A stretch of DNA of 64,000 nucleotides from Tsuneonella flava (lineage in GTDB: Bacteria > Pseudomonadota > Alphaproteobacteria > Sphingomonadales > Sphingomonadaceae), in contig NZ_PHSO01000002.1 in NCBI RefSeq assembly GCF_002870965.1, forward strand, positions 1 through 64,000. Direction: 5' to 3'. The notes below the pieces were generated by a model, which was not told the DNA's origin, ran no database searches, and saw only the letters and a program-made list of their open reading frames with translations. Position numbers and translations under genes: made by a program. How positions within the stretch are numbered: position 1 is the first letter of the stretch; every line of letters starts with the position of its first letter. This document shows, in pieces, positions 54,551-64,000 of the stretch.

Positions 54551-55451
54551 CGTCCTGCTTCACTGGTTCAGGGGTTGTGGTCTGTGCGATTTTCTCCCCG
54601 CCCCCCAGCGAGTAGACGTATGCGGCCAGCATCTTGATCGTTACCGGATCGAGGCGACCACCCCAATGCGGCATCTGACCCATACGTGGATTCAGGATCT
54701 GCTTTTCAATGTCGGCTTTAGTGCCGCCATAGAGCCAGATCGCATCGGCCAGACGCGGCGCGCCCACAGTGCGGTCACCCTGCCCCTTGTCGCCGTGACA
54801 GACGACGCAGTTATCGGCGTAGATCTGTGCACCCTGTGCGTTGGGCTTCGCCTTGCCGCTCAGCGACAGGACATGGGTGGCCAGTGCATCGAGCTGTTGC
54901 GGTTCGAACACCCCGGCGAAGGGTGGCATCGCGCTCTGACGCAGGTCATCGTCATTCGCCTGACGGATGCCGTGAGTGATCGTGTATTCGATCGTCTTGA
55001 TGTCACCGCCCCACAGCCAGTCGTCGTCGTTCAGGTTGGGATATCCAAGAGTCTGGCTGCCCGCTGCGCCCGAACCGTGACACTGTACGCAATTGACCTT
55101 GAAAGCCGCCGCACCGCCCGCGACGGCCTGCGCCATCAGGTCGGGCTGCTCAGGCAGCTTGACGATATCGACGGCAGCGATCTTGGCACGCACTGTGCTA
55201 CGCGCGGCATCTGCCTCTTTCATTTCCTCCGCCAGTTGCCCGCGGCTCGACCAGCCAAGGGTGCCCTCGGTCGCCTTGTGAACCATCGGAATTGCCGGAT
55301 AGACGATCATATAACCGATCGCGAAAGCGATACAGCCATAGAAGGACCACAACCACCAGCGCGGCAGCGGCGTGTTGAGCTCTTCGATCCCGTCCCATTC
55401 GTGGCCAACGGTTTCGGTCTGTGTGGCTTCGTCGATACGCTTATTCGCCAT
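54531..55451 (-). CDS. ccoP: cbb3-type cytochrome c oxidase subunit III (diheme c)
   Basis: Carries two c-type hemes that bring electrons into cbb3 oxidase. The start at 55451 gives 306 aa. One N-terminal membrane helix (LWSFYGCIAFAIGYMIVYP) is followed by heme motifs CVQCH and CVVCH, each with a downstream methionine-rich ligand region (MPPFAG, MPHWGG). It overlaps the end of ccoQ by 11 bases. Confidence 0.96.
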   Translation of the reverse strand: MANKRIDEATQTETVGHEWDGIEELNTPLPRWWLWSFYGCIAFAIGYMIVYPAIPMVHKATEGTLGWSSRGQLAEEMKEADAARSTVRAKIAAVDIVKLPEQPDLMAQAVAGGAAAFKVNCVQCHGSGAAGSQTLGYPNLNDDDWLWGGDIKTIEYTITHGIRQANDDDLRQSAMPPFAGVFEPQQLDALATHVLSLSGKAKPNAQGAQIYADNCVVCHGDKGQGDRTVGAPRLADAIWLYGGTKADIEKQILNPRMGQMPHWGGRLDPVTIKMLAAYVYSLGGGEKIAQTTTPEPVKQDDGQPQQ

Positions 55452-55614
55452 CGGTCTCGTCCTTGAAGATGAGGTTGGCCGCTTCGTCGTTGCTATGCTT
55501 GGCACCGGGCCGGAACGGCCAGGCACACAGGAAAGCAAACACGAAGAACATCGCTATCAGGCCCCAGCTATCCGCCAGATGCCGCAGCGCTTCATAGGTG
55601 GAGTGCGGGTTCAT
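55441..55614 (-). CDS. ccoQ: cbb3-type cytochrome c oxidase subunit CcoQ (FixQ)
   Basis: A 57-aa single-span membrane protein that stabilises the cbb3 complex. After [20 protein letters not shown] comes a hydrophobic helix ([14 protein letters not shown]), then an acidic tail ending KDETDGE. Its ATG overlaps the ccoO stop by 4 bases. Confidence 0.93.
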   Translation of the reverse strand: MNPHSTYEALRHLADSWGLIAMFFVFAFLCAWPFRPGAKHSNDEAANLIFKDETDGE

Positions 55615-56357
55615 CGGCCCTTCTCCTTCGCCAGTTCTTCCTGTGCCGCCGGTGCGTTGACGTCGACCAGCGTGCCCAGCACCTGAAGATAGGCAATCAG
55701 CGCATCCATTTCGGTCACCCGGTCAGGATTGCCGTCGAAATCGCGGATCTGCGCCTTGGGATACCGCTTCTCCAGATCGCCGGCATCGGCGTTCGGATCG
55801 GCCTGCGCCATCAGATCGGCATCGGCCTTTTCGATATCCGCCTTGGTATAGGGAACACCGACCCGGTTGAGAGCCGTCAGGTTGGCTTTCATATCCGCAA
55901 CGTGGAGGTCCGTATCCGCAAGGAAGCCATACTTCGGCATAACCGAGTCTGGCACCACCGCTTCGGGGTTGGTCAGGTGCTGTACGTGCCACGCATCCGA
56001 ATAACGCCCGCCGACACGCGCCAGATCGGGCCCGGTACGCTTGGAACCCCACTGGAACGGGTGATCGTACATCGATTCCGCTGCCAGAGAGTAATGGCCA
56101 TAGCGTTCCTGCTCGTCGCGGAACGGGCGGATCATCTGGCTGTGGCAGACATAGCAGCCTTCGCGCACATAGATGTCCCGACCGGCCTGCTCCAGCGGAG
56201 TGTAGGGCCGCATACCGTCCACTTTCTCGATCGTGTTATCGATCCAGAACAGAGGCGCGATTTCCACGATGCCGCCGATGGTTACCGTAATGAATGCCAA
56301 GCCGGCCAGAACCGTGACGTTACGTTCAATCTTCTTATGAGTACTAATAATGCTCAT
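55611..56357 (-). CDS. ccoO: cbb3-type cytochrome c oxidase subunit II (monoheme c)
   Basis: Membrane-bound monoheme cytochrome c of cbb3 oxidase. The 248-aa protein has an N-terminal anchor and one heme c motif, CYVCH, in [18 protein letters not shown]. Between ccoN (3-base gap) and ccoQ (4-base overlap). Confidence 0.96.
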   Translation of the reverse strand: MSIISTHKKIERNVTVLAGLAFITVTIGGIVEIAPLFWIDNTIEKVDGMRPYTPLEQAGRDIYVREGCYVCHSQMIRPFRDEQERYGHYSLAAESMYDHPFQWGSKRTGPDLARVGGRYSDAWHVQHLTNPEAVVPDSVMPKYGFLADTDLHVADMKANLTALNRVGVPYTKADIEKADADLMAQADPNADAGDLEKRYPKAQIRDFDGNPDRVTEMDALIAYLQVLGTLVDVNAPAAQEELAKEKGR

Positions 56358-56360
56358 GGC

Positions 56361-58031
56361 TCAGGCCTCCTGCGCCGCAAGTGCGGGTGCGGAAACGATC
56401 GGGCGGTCGAGTTCGGCGTCGTAAGGCGCGTTCGTCATCGGAGCTTCCTCACGCTGCCTGCCCTTGATCGTCATCCAGACGTTGATGACCATCAGCACCG
56501 CGCCGGAGAGGTAGAGCACGCCACCGATTGCACGCAGGGCATACATCGGGTGCAGCGCAGCCACCGTTTCCACGAAGGAGTTCACGAGATAGCCGTCCGG
56601 CCCGTATTCGCGCCACATCAGGCCCTGAGTGATACCAGCCACCCACATCGAACCAGCGTAGAACACGATACCGGCAGTCGCGAGCCAGAAGTGCCAGTTG
56701 ACCATCCGCAGACTGAAGAGGCGTTCCCGCTTCCACAGGCGCGGCGTCAGGAAGTAAACCGCTGCGAAGCTGATCATCCCGTTCCAGCCCAGAGCACCCG
56801 AGTGCACGTGGCCAATGGTCCAGTCGGTATAGTGGCTCAGGCTGTTGACGCTCTTGATGCTCATCATCGGGCCTTCGAACGTGCTCATGCCGTAGAATGC
56901 CACGCTCATCACCAGCATACGAATGATCGGATCGGTGCGGACTTTGTCCCATGCGCCGTTCAGCGTCATCAGGCCGTTGATCATGCCACCCCAGCTCGGC
57001 ATCCACAGCATCACCGAGAACACCATGCCCAGCGTCTGCGCCCAGTCGGGCAGCGCGGTATAGTGAAGGTGGTGCGGACCGGCCCAGATGTAGAGGAAGA
57101 TCAGTGCCCAGAAGTGAATGATCGACAGGCGATAGCTGTAGATCGGGCGCCCGGCCTGCTTCGGCACGAAGTAATACATCATCGCCAGGAAGCCGGCAGT
57201 GAGGAAGAAGCCGACTGCGTTGTGGCCATACCACCACTGCACCAGCGCGCCCTGCACACCGGCAAACAGCGGATAGCTCTTCGAGCCGAGAACACTGACC
57301 GGAAGGTCGATATTGTTGACCACGTGGAGCATCGCCACGGTCAGGATGAAAGCGAGGTAGAACCAGTTGGCCACATAGATATGCGGCTCTTTACGCTTCA
57401 CGATCGTGCCGACGAACACCACCAGGTAAGCAACCCAGACAGCCGTCAGCCACCAGTCGACATACCATTCAGGCTCGGCATATTCCTTGCTCTGCGTAAT
57501 GCCCAGCAGATAGCCGGTCGCGGCGAGCACGATGAAAAGCTGATAACCCCAGAATACGAACCGCGCGAGCTTGGGGAACGCCAGTTGGGCGCGGCAGGTA
57601 CGCTGCACCACGTAAAAGCTCGTCGCGATCAGGATATTGCCGCCAAACGCAAAAATCACCGCACTGGTGTGCAGCGGACGGAGGCGCCCGAAATTGAGAT
57701 ATGGTTCGAGATTAAGCTGCGGGAAGGTCAGTTGCAGCGCAATCACCACCCCCACGAGGAACCCGGCCATGCCCCAGAAAACGGTGGCGATAACGCCCCA
57801 CCGCACTGGTGCATCGTCGTACACCTCCGGCCCATCCGGCAGCTTGAACATGCCAGTCTTTGTGGCCAGCGGATCGTGCGCGCGCGCAGTCGCGACCAGC
57901 GCGATGAACGCTGCGATCCCAACTATCGCCATCTGGATGGCGAATCCACCGTCTTGCGCCCCGGCGATCGCCATGATCGCCAACAATAGGATCGCGAACC
58001 AAAGTCCGATCCTTCCGAGTGTAGCTTGCAT
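56361..58031 (-). CDS. ccoN: cbb3-type cytochrome c oxidase subunit I
   Basis: Catalytic subunit with the heme b3-CuB site and 12 membrane helices. The 556-aa sequence shows the [17 protein letters not shown] and [13 protein letters not shown] segments with CuB/heme histidines and the [13 protein letters not shown] helix. A strong AGGAGGA ribosome binding site (58041-58047, minus strand) precedes the ATG. An FNR/FixK-type box lies 53 bases upstream. First gene of the ccoNOQP-GHIS run. Confidence 0.97.
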   Translation of the reverse strand: MQATLGRIGLWFAILLLAIMAIAGAQDGGFAIQMAIVGIAAFIALVATARAHDPLATKTGMFKLPDGPEVYDDAPVRWGVIATVFWGMAGFLVGVVIALQLTFPQLNLEPYLNFGRLRPLHTSAVIFAFGGNILIATSFYVVQRTCRAQLAFPKLARFVFWGYQLFIVLAATGYLLGITQSKEYAEPEWYVDWWLTAVWVAYLVVFVGTIVKRKEPHIYVANWFYLAFILTVAMLHVVNNIDLPVSVLGSKSYPLFAGVQGALVQWWYGHNAVGFFLTAGFLAMMYYFVPKQAGRPIYSYRLSIIHFWALIFLYIWAGPHHLHYTALPDWAQTLGMVFSVMLWMPSWGGMINGLMTLNGAWDKVRTDPIIRMLVMSVAFYGMSTFEGPMMSIKSVNSLSHYTDWTIGHVHSGALGWNGMISFAAVYFLTPRLWKRERLFSLRMVNWHFWLATAGIVFYAGSMWVAGITQGLMWREYGPDGYLVNSFVETVAALHPMYALRAIGGVLYLSGAVLMVINVWMTIKGRQREEAPMTNAPYDAELDRPIVSAPALAAQEA

Positions 58032-58083
58032 CGTTCGGGTTCCTCCTGCGCTCGCGCCCTAATCGCCTTCGCGCACCGATTGA

Positions 58084-58097
58084 TTGATTTGGGTCAA
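58084..58097. promoter_or_regulatory. FNR/FixK-type box before ccoN
   Basis: TTGATTTGGGTCAA fits the TTGAT-N4-ATCAA consensus with one mismatch. It lies about 53 bases upstream of the ccoN start, where an activator of this family would sit near -41. Confidence 0.75.
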
Positions 58098-58111
58098 TTA
58101 GACTGAAAAAG

Positions 58112-58855
58112 TCATGCATGCGGGCCAGTCGGGCCCGCACGTTGCAACAGTGCCTCGGGGTCCAGCACACGCACGCCCGATCGCCCCCCGGTCTCGATCA
58201 GGCCTGCATCACGAAGTTCGCCAAACTGGCGGCTAACCGTTTCAATGGTCAACCCCAGACTATCGGCAATATCGCCGCGCGACATAGGTAGCTCTATCAG
58301 CACCTCATTATCGCTGGCAACGCCAATTCGCCCCGCCATCTGCATTAACAGTCTGGCAACCCGTTCCTGAGCCGTTTTGCGGCCCAGCCCCACCGAATCG
58401 TTACGACATTCAGCCAATGCGGCATCGGTCCGACGGTGAAGTTCGACCAGCAATTTCGATTCTTCGTTCACCGCCTGCAGAAACCGGCGGGTCGGGAACG
58501 ATAATATCTGCGAGGGGGTGAGCGCGATCAGACCATATTCGTGCTCCGCCCGTGCAGGCACCGAAACAAGATCCCCCGCAAAGTGAAACGACAAAACCTG
58601 CGCCCGATCAAGCGCGGCCCATGCAACAAGTTTGCACGCGCCCTCCGCAAGGAAAACGAGGGAATCTTCGTCGGAAAAAATCGTCGCGCTTTCGCCTTTG
58701 CCAATTTCAACCGCTTTTCCCAGCGACATTATCTGGGCCTGCACATCCCACGCGAATCCGCGCGTACCGAACGCTTCTTCGAATCGCACGAAGCATTGCG
58801 CGGTAATCGCGTCGATTTCCGGTTCACCGGAAGACAGGATGTCAGGTCGATTCAT
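58112..58855 (-). CDS. Crp/Fnr family regulator, FixK-like
   Basis: A 247-aa regulator upstream of ccoN. It has the CRP-type nucleotide-binding fold (residues about 50-130) and a helix-turn-helix whose recognition helix ETVSRQFGELRDAGLIE has the E..SR pattern that reads TTGAT half-sites. The N-terminal cysteine cluster of FNR is lacking: only isolated cysteines are seen (AQCFVRF, GACKLV, AECRND). So it is likely FixK-like, without its own oxygen-sensing cluster. The start is set at 58855, because an earlier start at 58936 would overlap an FNR box. Confidence 0.88.
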   Translation of the reverse strand: MNRPDILSSGEPEIDAITAQCFVRFEEAFGTRGFAWDVQAQIMSLGKAVEIGKGESATIFSDEDSLVFLAEGACKLVAWAALDRAQVLSFHFAGDLVSVPARAEHEYGLIALTPSQILSFPTRRFLQAVNEESKLLVELHRRTDAALAECRNDSVGLGRKTAQERVARLLMQMAGRIGVASDNEVLIELPMSRGDIADSLGLTIETVSRQFGELRDAGLIETGGRSGVRVLDPEALLQRAGPTGPHA

Positions 58856-58922
58856 GCTGTGAAATGCAGATATGACTGTTGTCGATAGATCAGGGAACTG
58901 ATCGAAACTTCCCCGACGTTCA

Positions 58923-58936
58923 TTGACATAGGTCAA
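58923..58936. promoter_or_regulatory. FNR/FixK-type box between the regulator gene and ompW
   Basis: TTGACATAGGTCAA is a perfect TTGAC-N4-GTCAA palindrome. It lies between the divergent regulator (start 58855) and ompW (start 59028), so it may give autoregulation and oxygen control of ompW. Confidence 0.7.
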
Positions 58937-59027
58937 CTACAACTCTGTCGGATGGGGCCATTGGGCCTCCAACGCAGCAACAATCCTTGGCCGCACGGGG
59001 TGGCCACTGCTGTGTAGGACAGTGAAT

Positions 59028-59717
59028 ATGAAAGCCTATTTTGCAGCCGCCGGTGTCGCCGTGGCGGCACTCGCCAGCCAGCCCGCCGCCGCCGCAGATG
59101 GCGGCAAGATTCAGGTCAAGGTAATGGCCACTGCCGTTCTCCCCGACGGCAAGATCGACAAGGTTGAAAGCATGGACCCGGCCATCGCTACTGCGCTGAC
59201 CGGTGTGACATTCGACACCACCGCCAACGACAATGTGGTTCCCACGATTGCCGCGGAATATTTCATCAACGATGCCATTTCGGTTGAAACGATCTGCTGC
59301 CTTACCAGCCACCATGTGAACGGCACGGGTGACCTCGACGGTGCCCGTCTGGTCGATCACGTGATGATCCTGCCGGCCACGATCACACTCAAGTATCACC
59401 TCGATGCCGGCCCGGTTAAGCCTTATGTCGGCGTTGGCCCGACAGTGTTCTTCGTAATCGATGAACGGCCGGGCCCGGATGCCACCGCAGCTCTCGGTGC
59501 GACACGGGTAAAAATGTCGAATTCGTTCGGCGTTGCGCTTCAGGGCGGCTTTGACATTCCGGTCAACGACAAGGGAATGATCATCAGTCTCGACGCGAAG
59601 AAGTACTTCGTGAAGCCGACCGCCAGCTTCTACGATGCGAACGACACACTGCTGCTGAAAACCAAGCACCAGCTCGATCCGTGGGTACTGAGCGCAGGCG
59701 TCGGCTTCCGCTTCTGA
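59028..59717 (+). CDS. ompW: OmpW family outer membrane protein
   Basis: A 229-aa eight-stranded beta-barrel outer membrane protein. The ATG at 59028 follows AGGACA and gives a clear signal peptide (cleavage near AAA/DGG). The strand-rich sequence has the PYVGVGPTVFF segment and ends in VGFRF with a terminal phenylalanine. OmpW proteins allow small hydrophobic compounds through and are often linked to oxygen limitation, which agrees with the upstream FNR box. Confidence 0.9.
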   Translation: MKAYFAAAGVAVAALASQPAAAADGGKIQVKVMATAVLPDGKIDKVESMDPAIATALTGVTFDTTANDNVVPTIAAEYFINDAISVETICCLTSHHVNGTGDLDGARLVDHVMILPATITLKYHLDAGPVKPYVGVGPTVFFVIDERPGPDATAALGATRVKMSNSFGVALQGGFDIPVNDKGMIISLDAKKYFVKPTASFYDANDTLLLKTKHQLDPWVLSAGVGFRF

Positions 59718-59871
59718 CCCGACCGGATCGTTATCGATCCAGGCTTATTCGCTCGCCGTCATCCGGTTCTCAATGCACTATGGGGTGTAAGAGAGCCGGA
59801 GGGCGGCGACGAATTTTATCTGCGGTTCACCGCCCCCTTCCGCTTGTCCGCTTGATCGTGTGGCGCATTTC

Positions 59872-61257
59872 TTACTCGAAGGCGTCGCTGCCGAGCACCT
59901 GATAGAGTGTGATGCGGTTGAGAATGGACGCCAGTTCCATCGACACCTCTGCCCGCTGAGCGGTGTAGAGACTACGCTGCGCCACCAGACTGTCCAGAAA
60001 ACTGGCGACCCCGTTGGTATAACGCGCCTCTGCCAAAGTCGCTGTCGTCGAAGCGGCAGCCGCATTGGCCCGATTGGCGCGCAACCGTTCGGCCAGTGTG
60101 CCCTGCACTGCCAGTGCATCGGATACTTCGCGAAACGCAGTCTGAATGGCCTTCTCGTAAGTCGCCAGCGCAGCATCGCGCTGCGCTTCGCTGACAGCAA
60201 CATTGGCGCGGCGACCGCCCGCGTCGAAGATCGACAGGCTGGCATCCGCCCCGGCAGTGGCGCGGAACGCACCGCCAGTGAACAGATCGACCAGCGCCGT
60301 GCTCGCCAGCCCGACAAGGCCGGTCAGCGAAATCGACGGAAACAGCTTCGCCCGCGCTACACCGATATCGGCATTGGCAGCGCGCAGATCGTATTCCGCG
60401 GCGATCACATCGGGGCGGCGCAGCAGCGCCTGCGAACTCAACCCTGCCGGAAGAGTGGCGAAACTGCCGTCGATTTCCTCCAGCCCGCCGGGCAATAGAG
60501 CCGGATCGACATCTGCGCCGACCAGCAAGCGCAGCAAATTTTCATCCTGGGCCAGTGCGGTTTTCTGAGCGGCGATACTGTCCTGCGCGGTGGCGAGGAT
60601 CTGTTCTGCCTGTGACAGATCGCTGCGCGGTGCGACCCCGCCTTCGAATCGGGCGCGAGTCAGGCGCACGCTTTCCGATGCGTTTTTCGCTGTCGCTTCT
60701 GCCAGCGCGAGCAAGTCGCGGTCGGCGGCATAAGTAGCCCATGCCATAGCGACATTGGCGACAATACCCAGCCGCACAGTTCGCGCTGCCGCTTCGGTCG
60801 CCAGCGCGCGATCGCGTTGCGCCGCGGTGGCATTCGACAGCTTGCCGAACAGATCGACTTCGTAACTGGCGATGCCGCCTTGCAGCGAATAGAGTTCGGA
60901 CCAGTCGCCATCGGTCCCTTGCGCGGTGCCAGTAGCCGAAGCGGTCGCGCCAATGGCCGGAAACTGCGCCGAACGCACAGCGCGCACTTGTGCCCGCGCC
61001 GCTGCCAGACTGGCCGCAGCAATGCGGATATCGCGGTTATTGGCAAGCGCCTGCGCGATAACCTGCTGCAACCGCCGATCGCGAAATACCTCGGTATGCG
61101 AAACCTGCGGCAAGCCCGCTTCGCTCTGCGCCAGATAGGCGTCGCCCACTGGCCACGATTGCGGCACAGGCGGCGGCGGTAAAGCGGTTTGCGGCGCGAG
61201 CGAACAGGCAGTGAGCGACATGGCCAGTCCGCCTGCGATTACACGACGCGCGATCAT
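59872..61257 (-). CDS. Efflux pump outer membrane factor (NodT/OprM type)
   Basis: Outer-membrane channel of a tripartite efflux system. The 461-aa protein starts with a lipoprotein signal (lipobox LTAC, Cys18). Two repeated TolC-type domains follow, with the VRLTRARFEGGVAPRSDL and ARYTNGVASFLDSLVAQR segments. Its ATG overlaps the RND pump stop by 4 bases, so the pair is one unit. Confidence 0.93.
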   Translation of the reverse strand: MIARRVIAGGLAMSLTACSLAPQTALPPPPVPQSWPVGDAYLAQSEAGLPQVSHTEVFRDRRLQQVIAQALANNRDIRIAAASLAAARAQVRAVRSAQFPAIGATASATGTAQGTDGDWSELYSLQGGIASYEVDLFGKLSNATAAQRDRALATEAAARTVRLGIVANVAMAWATYAADRDLLALAEATAKNASESVRLTRARFEGGVAPRSDLSQAEQILATAQDSIAAQKTALAQDENLLRLLVGADVDPALLPGGLEEIDGSFATLPAGLSSQALLRRPDVIAAEYDLRAANADIGVARAKLFPSISLTGLVGLASTALVDLFTGGAFRATAGADASLSIFDAGGRRANVAVSEAQRDAALATYEKAIQTAFREVSDALAVQGTLAERLRANRANAAAASTTATLAEARYTNGVASFLDSLVAQRSLYTAQRAEVSMELASILNRITLYQVLGSDAFE

Positions 61258-64000
61258 GACGATGCCCCCGCTTCATCGTCAGACCCGTTCACCGGCCCAG
61301 CGGATTGTTCGTCTTCCTCCCGCCAGTGGCGCACTTTGTCGTTCAGAGCCTTCAGCGAATCCCGCGTGCCACGACGCACCAGCACGAAGAACAGCGGGAT
61401 GTAGAAAATCGCCAGCAATGTCGCCGCCAGCATCCCGCCGATTACCGATGTGCCGATGGCGATCTGGCTATTGGCGCCCGGCCCGCTCGCCAACGCCAGC
61501 GGCAGGACGCCGAACACGAATGCAAAGCTGGTCATCAGGATCGGGCGAAGGCGGATACGCGCCGCCTCCAGCGCCGCATCGATAACACGTGCACCCTTCT
61601 TCTCCTCCTGCTCAGCGAATTCGATCATCAGAATGGCGTTCTTGGCAGTCAGCCCCATCGTCGTCAGCAAGCCGATCTGGAGATAGACATCGTTTTCCAG
61701 CCCACGCATCGTCGTGGCGATAATCGCGCCGAGCAAGCCGACCGGGATCACCAGCAGCACCGCCACGGGGATCGACCAGCTTTCGTACAGTGCGGCCAGG
61801 CACAGGAACACGACCAGCAGCGACAGAGCATAGAGCAGCGGTGCCTGACTGGAAGCATTGCGCTCTTCATAGGACGAACCCGACCATGCCACACTCGTGC
61901 CGGGATATTTCGCCGCCAGCGCGACCATTGTATCCATCGCTTCACCCGAACTGACGCCCGGCGCGGCCTGCCCGGAAAACTCCGCAGTCGGCACACCGTT
62001 GAACCGCGAAGAGCTGGATGGCGTGGTCGCCCAGCCGATGTCGGCAAAGGCTGTGAACGGCACCATCTGGCCCGATTTGCCGCGCACATACCATTGCGAC
62101 AGATCGCTCGGATCGGATCGAAACGGCGCATCGCCCTGGACATAGACCCGCTTCACGCGTCCTTTATCGAGGAAGTCGTTGACGTAGCGCCCACCCCATG
62201 CCGCCGCCAGAGTGGCATTCACATCCGATTGCGTCAGGCCATAGGCCGCCAGTCGCGCGGGATCGATATCGACTTTCAGCGTCGCGACATCCGACAGGTC
62301 GCTCAACCGCACCGACTCCAGCTTAGGATTGGCATTGGCATCCGCCAGCAACCGGTCGCGCGCGTCGGCGAACTGAGCGGAGGACAAGCTGCCGCTGTTC
62401 AGCAACTGCATCGAGAACCCGGCAGACGAGCCTAGCCCGCGGATCGCGCCGGGCACCAGTGTGAACACGCGCGCATCGCGAAAACTGCGGAGCGCGGCAT
62501 TGGTCCGGTCGGCAATCGCCTGCGCCGAACCTTCGGCGCCGGGGCGGTCGTCCCAGTTCACCAGCTTGGCAAAGCCCAGTCCGGTATTCTGGCCGCCACC
62601 TCCCCGCGAAGAACCGGCCAGCACGAACAGCACCTTGATGCGCTCGCCTTCGTTCTTGAGCAGGTAGTTCTGGATTTCCTGCGCCACCTCTTCGGTCCGT
62701 GCCATCGTTGTGCCCGAAGGAAGCTGGTATTGCAGGAAAACATCGCCCTGATCTTCGTTCGGCAGGAACCCGGTGGGCAAGCGGAAGAACAGCACCGCCA
62801 GCGCAGCAACCAGCGCGACATAGATGCCCAGAAACAGCCACTTGCGTTCGACCACAGTGCCAATCGCATCGCGATAGCGCGTGGACATGCGATGGAAGCC
62901 CGAATTGAAGCCGTCCTTCGCCCGGTCCATCGCGTGGACCATGCCCGGATGATGCCGCTCCAGCCAGCTTTCCCCCTCGCCCGCCGCGCGCTTTCGCTTC
63001 AGCAAAGTGGAAGTAAGCGCCGGGCTGAGCACCAGCGCGACCAGCACCGAGAGGACCATCGCCGCAATGATAGTCAGCGCGAACTGGCGATAGATCACGC
63101 CGGTCGACCCACCGAAAAACGCCATCGGCAGGAACACAGCGGACAGCACCAGTGCAATCGCCACCAGTGCGACCTGAATTTCCTTCATCGATTCGATGGT
63201 CGCTTCACGCGGAGTCATATCCGGGTTTTCTTCCAGCAGACGCTCGACGTTTTCGACCACGACAATCGCATCGTCCACCAGCAGACCGATTGCGAGTACC
63301 AGACCGAACAGGGTCATCGTGTTCACGGAAAAACCGATCAGCGCGAACACCCCGAATGTGCCCAGCAAGACCACCGGCACCGCAATGGCCGGGATCAGCG
63401 TGGCCCGCCAGCTTTGCAAGAACACGAACATCACGATCACGACCAGCACGATCGCTTCGAGCAGGGTTTTCTGCACTTCGCTGACCGACAGCTTGATAAA
63501 ATCGGTCGAATCGTTGGCGTATCCGATCACCAGCCCTTCGGGCAGGTTCTTCTCCAGATTAGAGATCAGCGCCTTGACCCGTTCGGCTGTCTGCAACGCG
63601 TCCGCACCGGGGGACAGCGAAATCGCGATGCCCGCGCCGGGGTGGCCGTTGATCCGGCGGATCGTGCCATAACTTTCCGAACCGACTTCGACCCGCGCCA
63701 CATCGCCCAGCCGCACACTCGATCCATCGGCCGTGGTCTTGAGCGTGATCGCCCGGAACTGTTCAGGCGTCTGCAGTTTGGAAAGCGCGGTCACCGTCGC
63801 GTCGAGCATCTGCTCTTTCAAGGTCGGCAAACCGCCGATTTCACCTGCCGGAATTTCAGTGTTCTGCGCCTGAATCGCACTGATGACATCGCCCGGCATC
63901 AGGCCGACCGCCGCCAGTTTGCGCGGATCGAGCCAGATCCGCATGGCGTGCGGGGCGCCGAACACATTGACATCGCCCACGCCGGACACACGCGAAATCG
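61254..64000 (-). CDS. RND efflux pump inner membrane protein (HAE1 type), partial
   Basis: Proton-driven drug efflux transporter of the AcrB/MexB group. Only the C-terminal about 915 residues lie in the window; the N terminus continues beyond 64000. The proton-relay aspartates are in LLVDDAIVVVENVERLL, and the porter-domain and second membrane half are complete to the stop at 61254. The membrane-fusion partner is presumably upstream, outside the window. It is followed by the outer membrane factor. Confidence 0.93.
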   Translation of the reverse strand, partial: ISRVSGVGDVNVFGAPHAMRIWLDPRKLAAVGLMPGDVISAIQAQNTEIPAGEIGGLPTLKEQMLDATVTALSKLQTPEQFRAITLKTTADGSSVRLGDVARVEVGSESYGTIRRINGHPGAGIAISLSPGADALQTAERVKALISNLEKNLPEGLVIGYANDSTDFIKLSVSEVQKTLLEAIVLVVIVMFVFLQSWRATLIPAIAVPVVLLGTFGVFALIGFSVNTMTLFGLVLAIGLLVDDAIVVVENVERLLEENPDMTPREATIESMKEIQVALVAIALVLSAVFLPMAFFGGSTGVIYRQFALTIIAAMVLSVLVALVLSPALTSTLLKRKRAAGEGESWLERHHPGMVHAMDRAKDGFNSGFHRMSTRYRDAIGTVVERKWLFLGIYVALVAALAVLFFRLPTGFLPNEDQGDVFLQYQLPSGTTMARTEEVAQEIQNYLLKNEGERIKVLFVLAGSSRGGGGQNTGLGFAKLVNWDDRPGAEGSAQAIADRTNAALRSFRDARVFTLVPGAIRGLGSSAGFSMQLLNSGSLSSAQFADARDRLLADANANPKLESVRLSDLSDVATLKVDIDPARLAAYGLTQSDVNATLAAAWGGRYVNDFLDKGRVKRVYVQGDAPFRSDPSDLSQWYVRGKSGQMVPFTAFADIGWATTPSSSSRFNGVPTAEFSGQAAPGVSSGEAMDTMVALAAKYPGTSVAWSGSSYEERNASSQAPLLYALSLLVVFLCLAALYESWSIPVAVLLVIPVGLLGAIIATTMRGLENDVYLQIGLLTTMGLTAKNAILMIEFAEQEEKKGARVIDAALEAARIRLRPILMTSFAFVFGVLPLALASGPGANSQIAIGTSVIGGMLAATLLAIFYIPLFFVLVRRGTRDSLKALNDKVRHWREEDEQSAGPVNGSDDEAGASS

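Noticed and set aside
55902-57989. A very long open frame antisense to ccoN and ccoO
   Set aside because: It mirrors the GC-rich third positions of the real genes and has a composition rich in His, Arg and Gln typical of such shadows.
1-64000. CRISPR arrays, prophage, IS elements, toxin-antitoxin or other defence systems
   Set aside because: I looked for regularly spaced repeats, transposase or integrase motifs and defence gene pairs and saw none; no tRNA or rRNA was recognised either.

Overview
The window looks like chromosomal DNA of an alphaproteobacterium of the order Sphingomonadales (Erythrobacteraceae/Sphingomonadaceae type). The grounds are high G+C with strong GC-third-position coding, typical alphaproteobacterial neighbourhoods (ubiE-ubiB divergent from mutM; rpsT next to dnaA; rpmH-rnpA-yidD-yidC-engB; fixK-like gene, ccoNOQP, ccoGHIS, hemN), a UPF0262 gene and a CC_3452-type gene. 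The genus cannot be fixed from sequence alone. Nearly everything is housekeeping. I found no phage, insertion sequence, CRISPR array, rRNA or tRNA.

Layout. 0-9.3 kb: trpS; a DUF4136 lipoprotein; a PilZ protein; coaBC-dut (minus strand); two small membrane-protein genes; ubiE-ubiB (minus) divergent from mutM. 9.4-18.5 kb: rpsT, dnaA, a DUF983 protein, a MoeB/ThiF-type E1 enzyme, DedA, a sirtuin, dapB, nth, a dicarboxylate/amino-acid symporter and dapE. 18.5-23 kb: a cupin, an S1/P1 nuclease, a GST preceded by a small frameshifted gene, a glyoxalase-fold protein, and a lower-GC islet with two orphan proteins and a REP-like repeat. 23-27.2 kb: the rpmH-rnpA-yidD-yidC-engB cluster and a periplasmic ClpP-fold protein. 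27.3-36.9 kb: comM/yifB, HxlR regulator divergent from a CC_3452 protein, HAD phosphatase, rpmJ, galE, a DUF4136 protein coupled to an M14 carboxypeptidase, cdd-ldcA, UPF0262 with a degenerate GH25 protein. 37-48.7 kb: dnaB, dcd, a TonB-dependent receptor divergent from a TetR regulator, glpD-putA, and a thiolase-like protein. 48.7-59.7 kb: microaerobic respiration locus. 59.8-64 kb: a tripartite efflux pump (outer membrane factor plus RND pump, the latter cut by the window edge).

The most coherent functional unit is the minus-strand run from 58.9 to 48.7 kb. A FixK/Fnr-type regulator is followed by the cbb3 cytochrome oxidase structural genes (ccoN, O, Q, P), the assembly genes (ccoG, H, I, S), a small cysteine-rich protein of unknown function and hemN, mostly with 4-base or other short overlaps. 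FNR/FixK-type boxes lie before ccoN and between the regulator and a divergent ompW. This is a low-oxygen regulon with an uncharacterised ninth accessory gene, the best candidate for something undescribed here.

Other points for a second look: a 137-residue acidic linker inside CoaBC, a membrane-anchored GH25 domain that has lost its catalytic acids, a MutM zinc finger with an altered cysteine set, a perfect 12-bp inverted repeat likely bound by the HxlR regulator, and a one-base frameshift in a small gene coupled to GST. I did not find an obvious wholly new multi-gene system.
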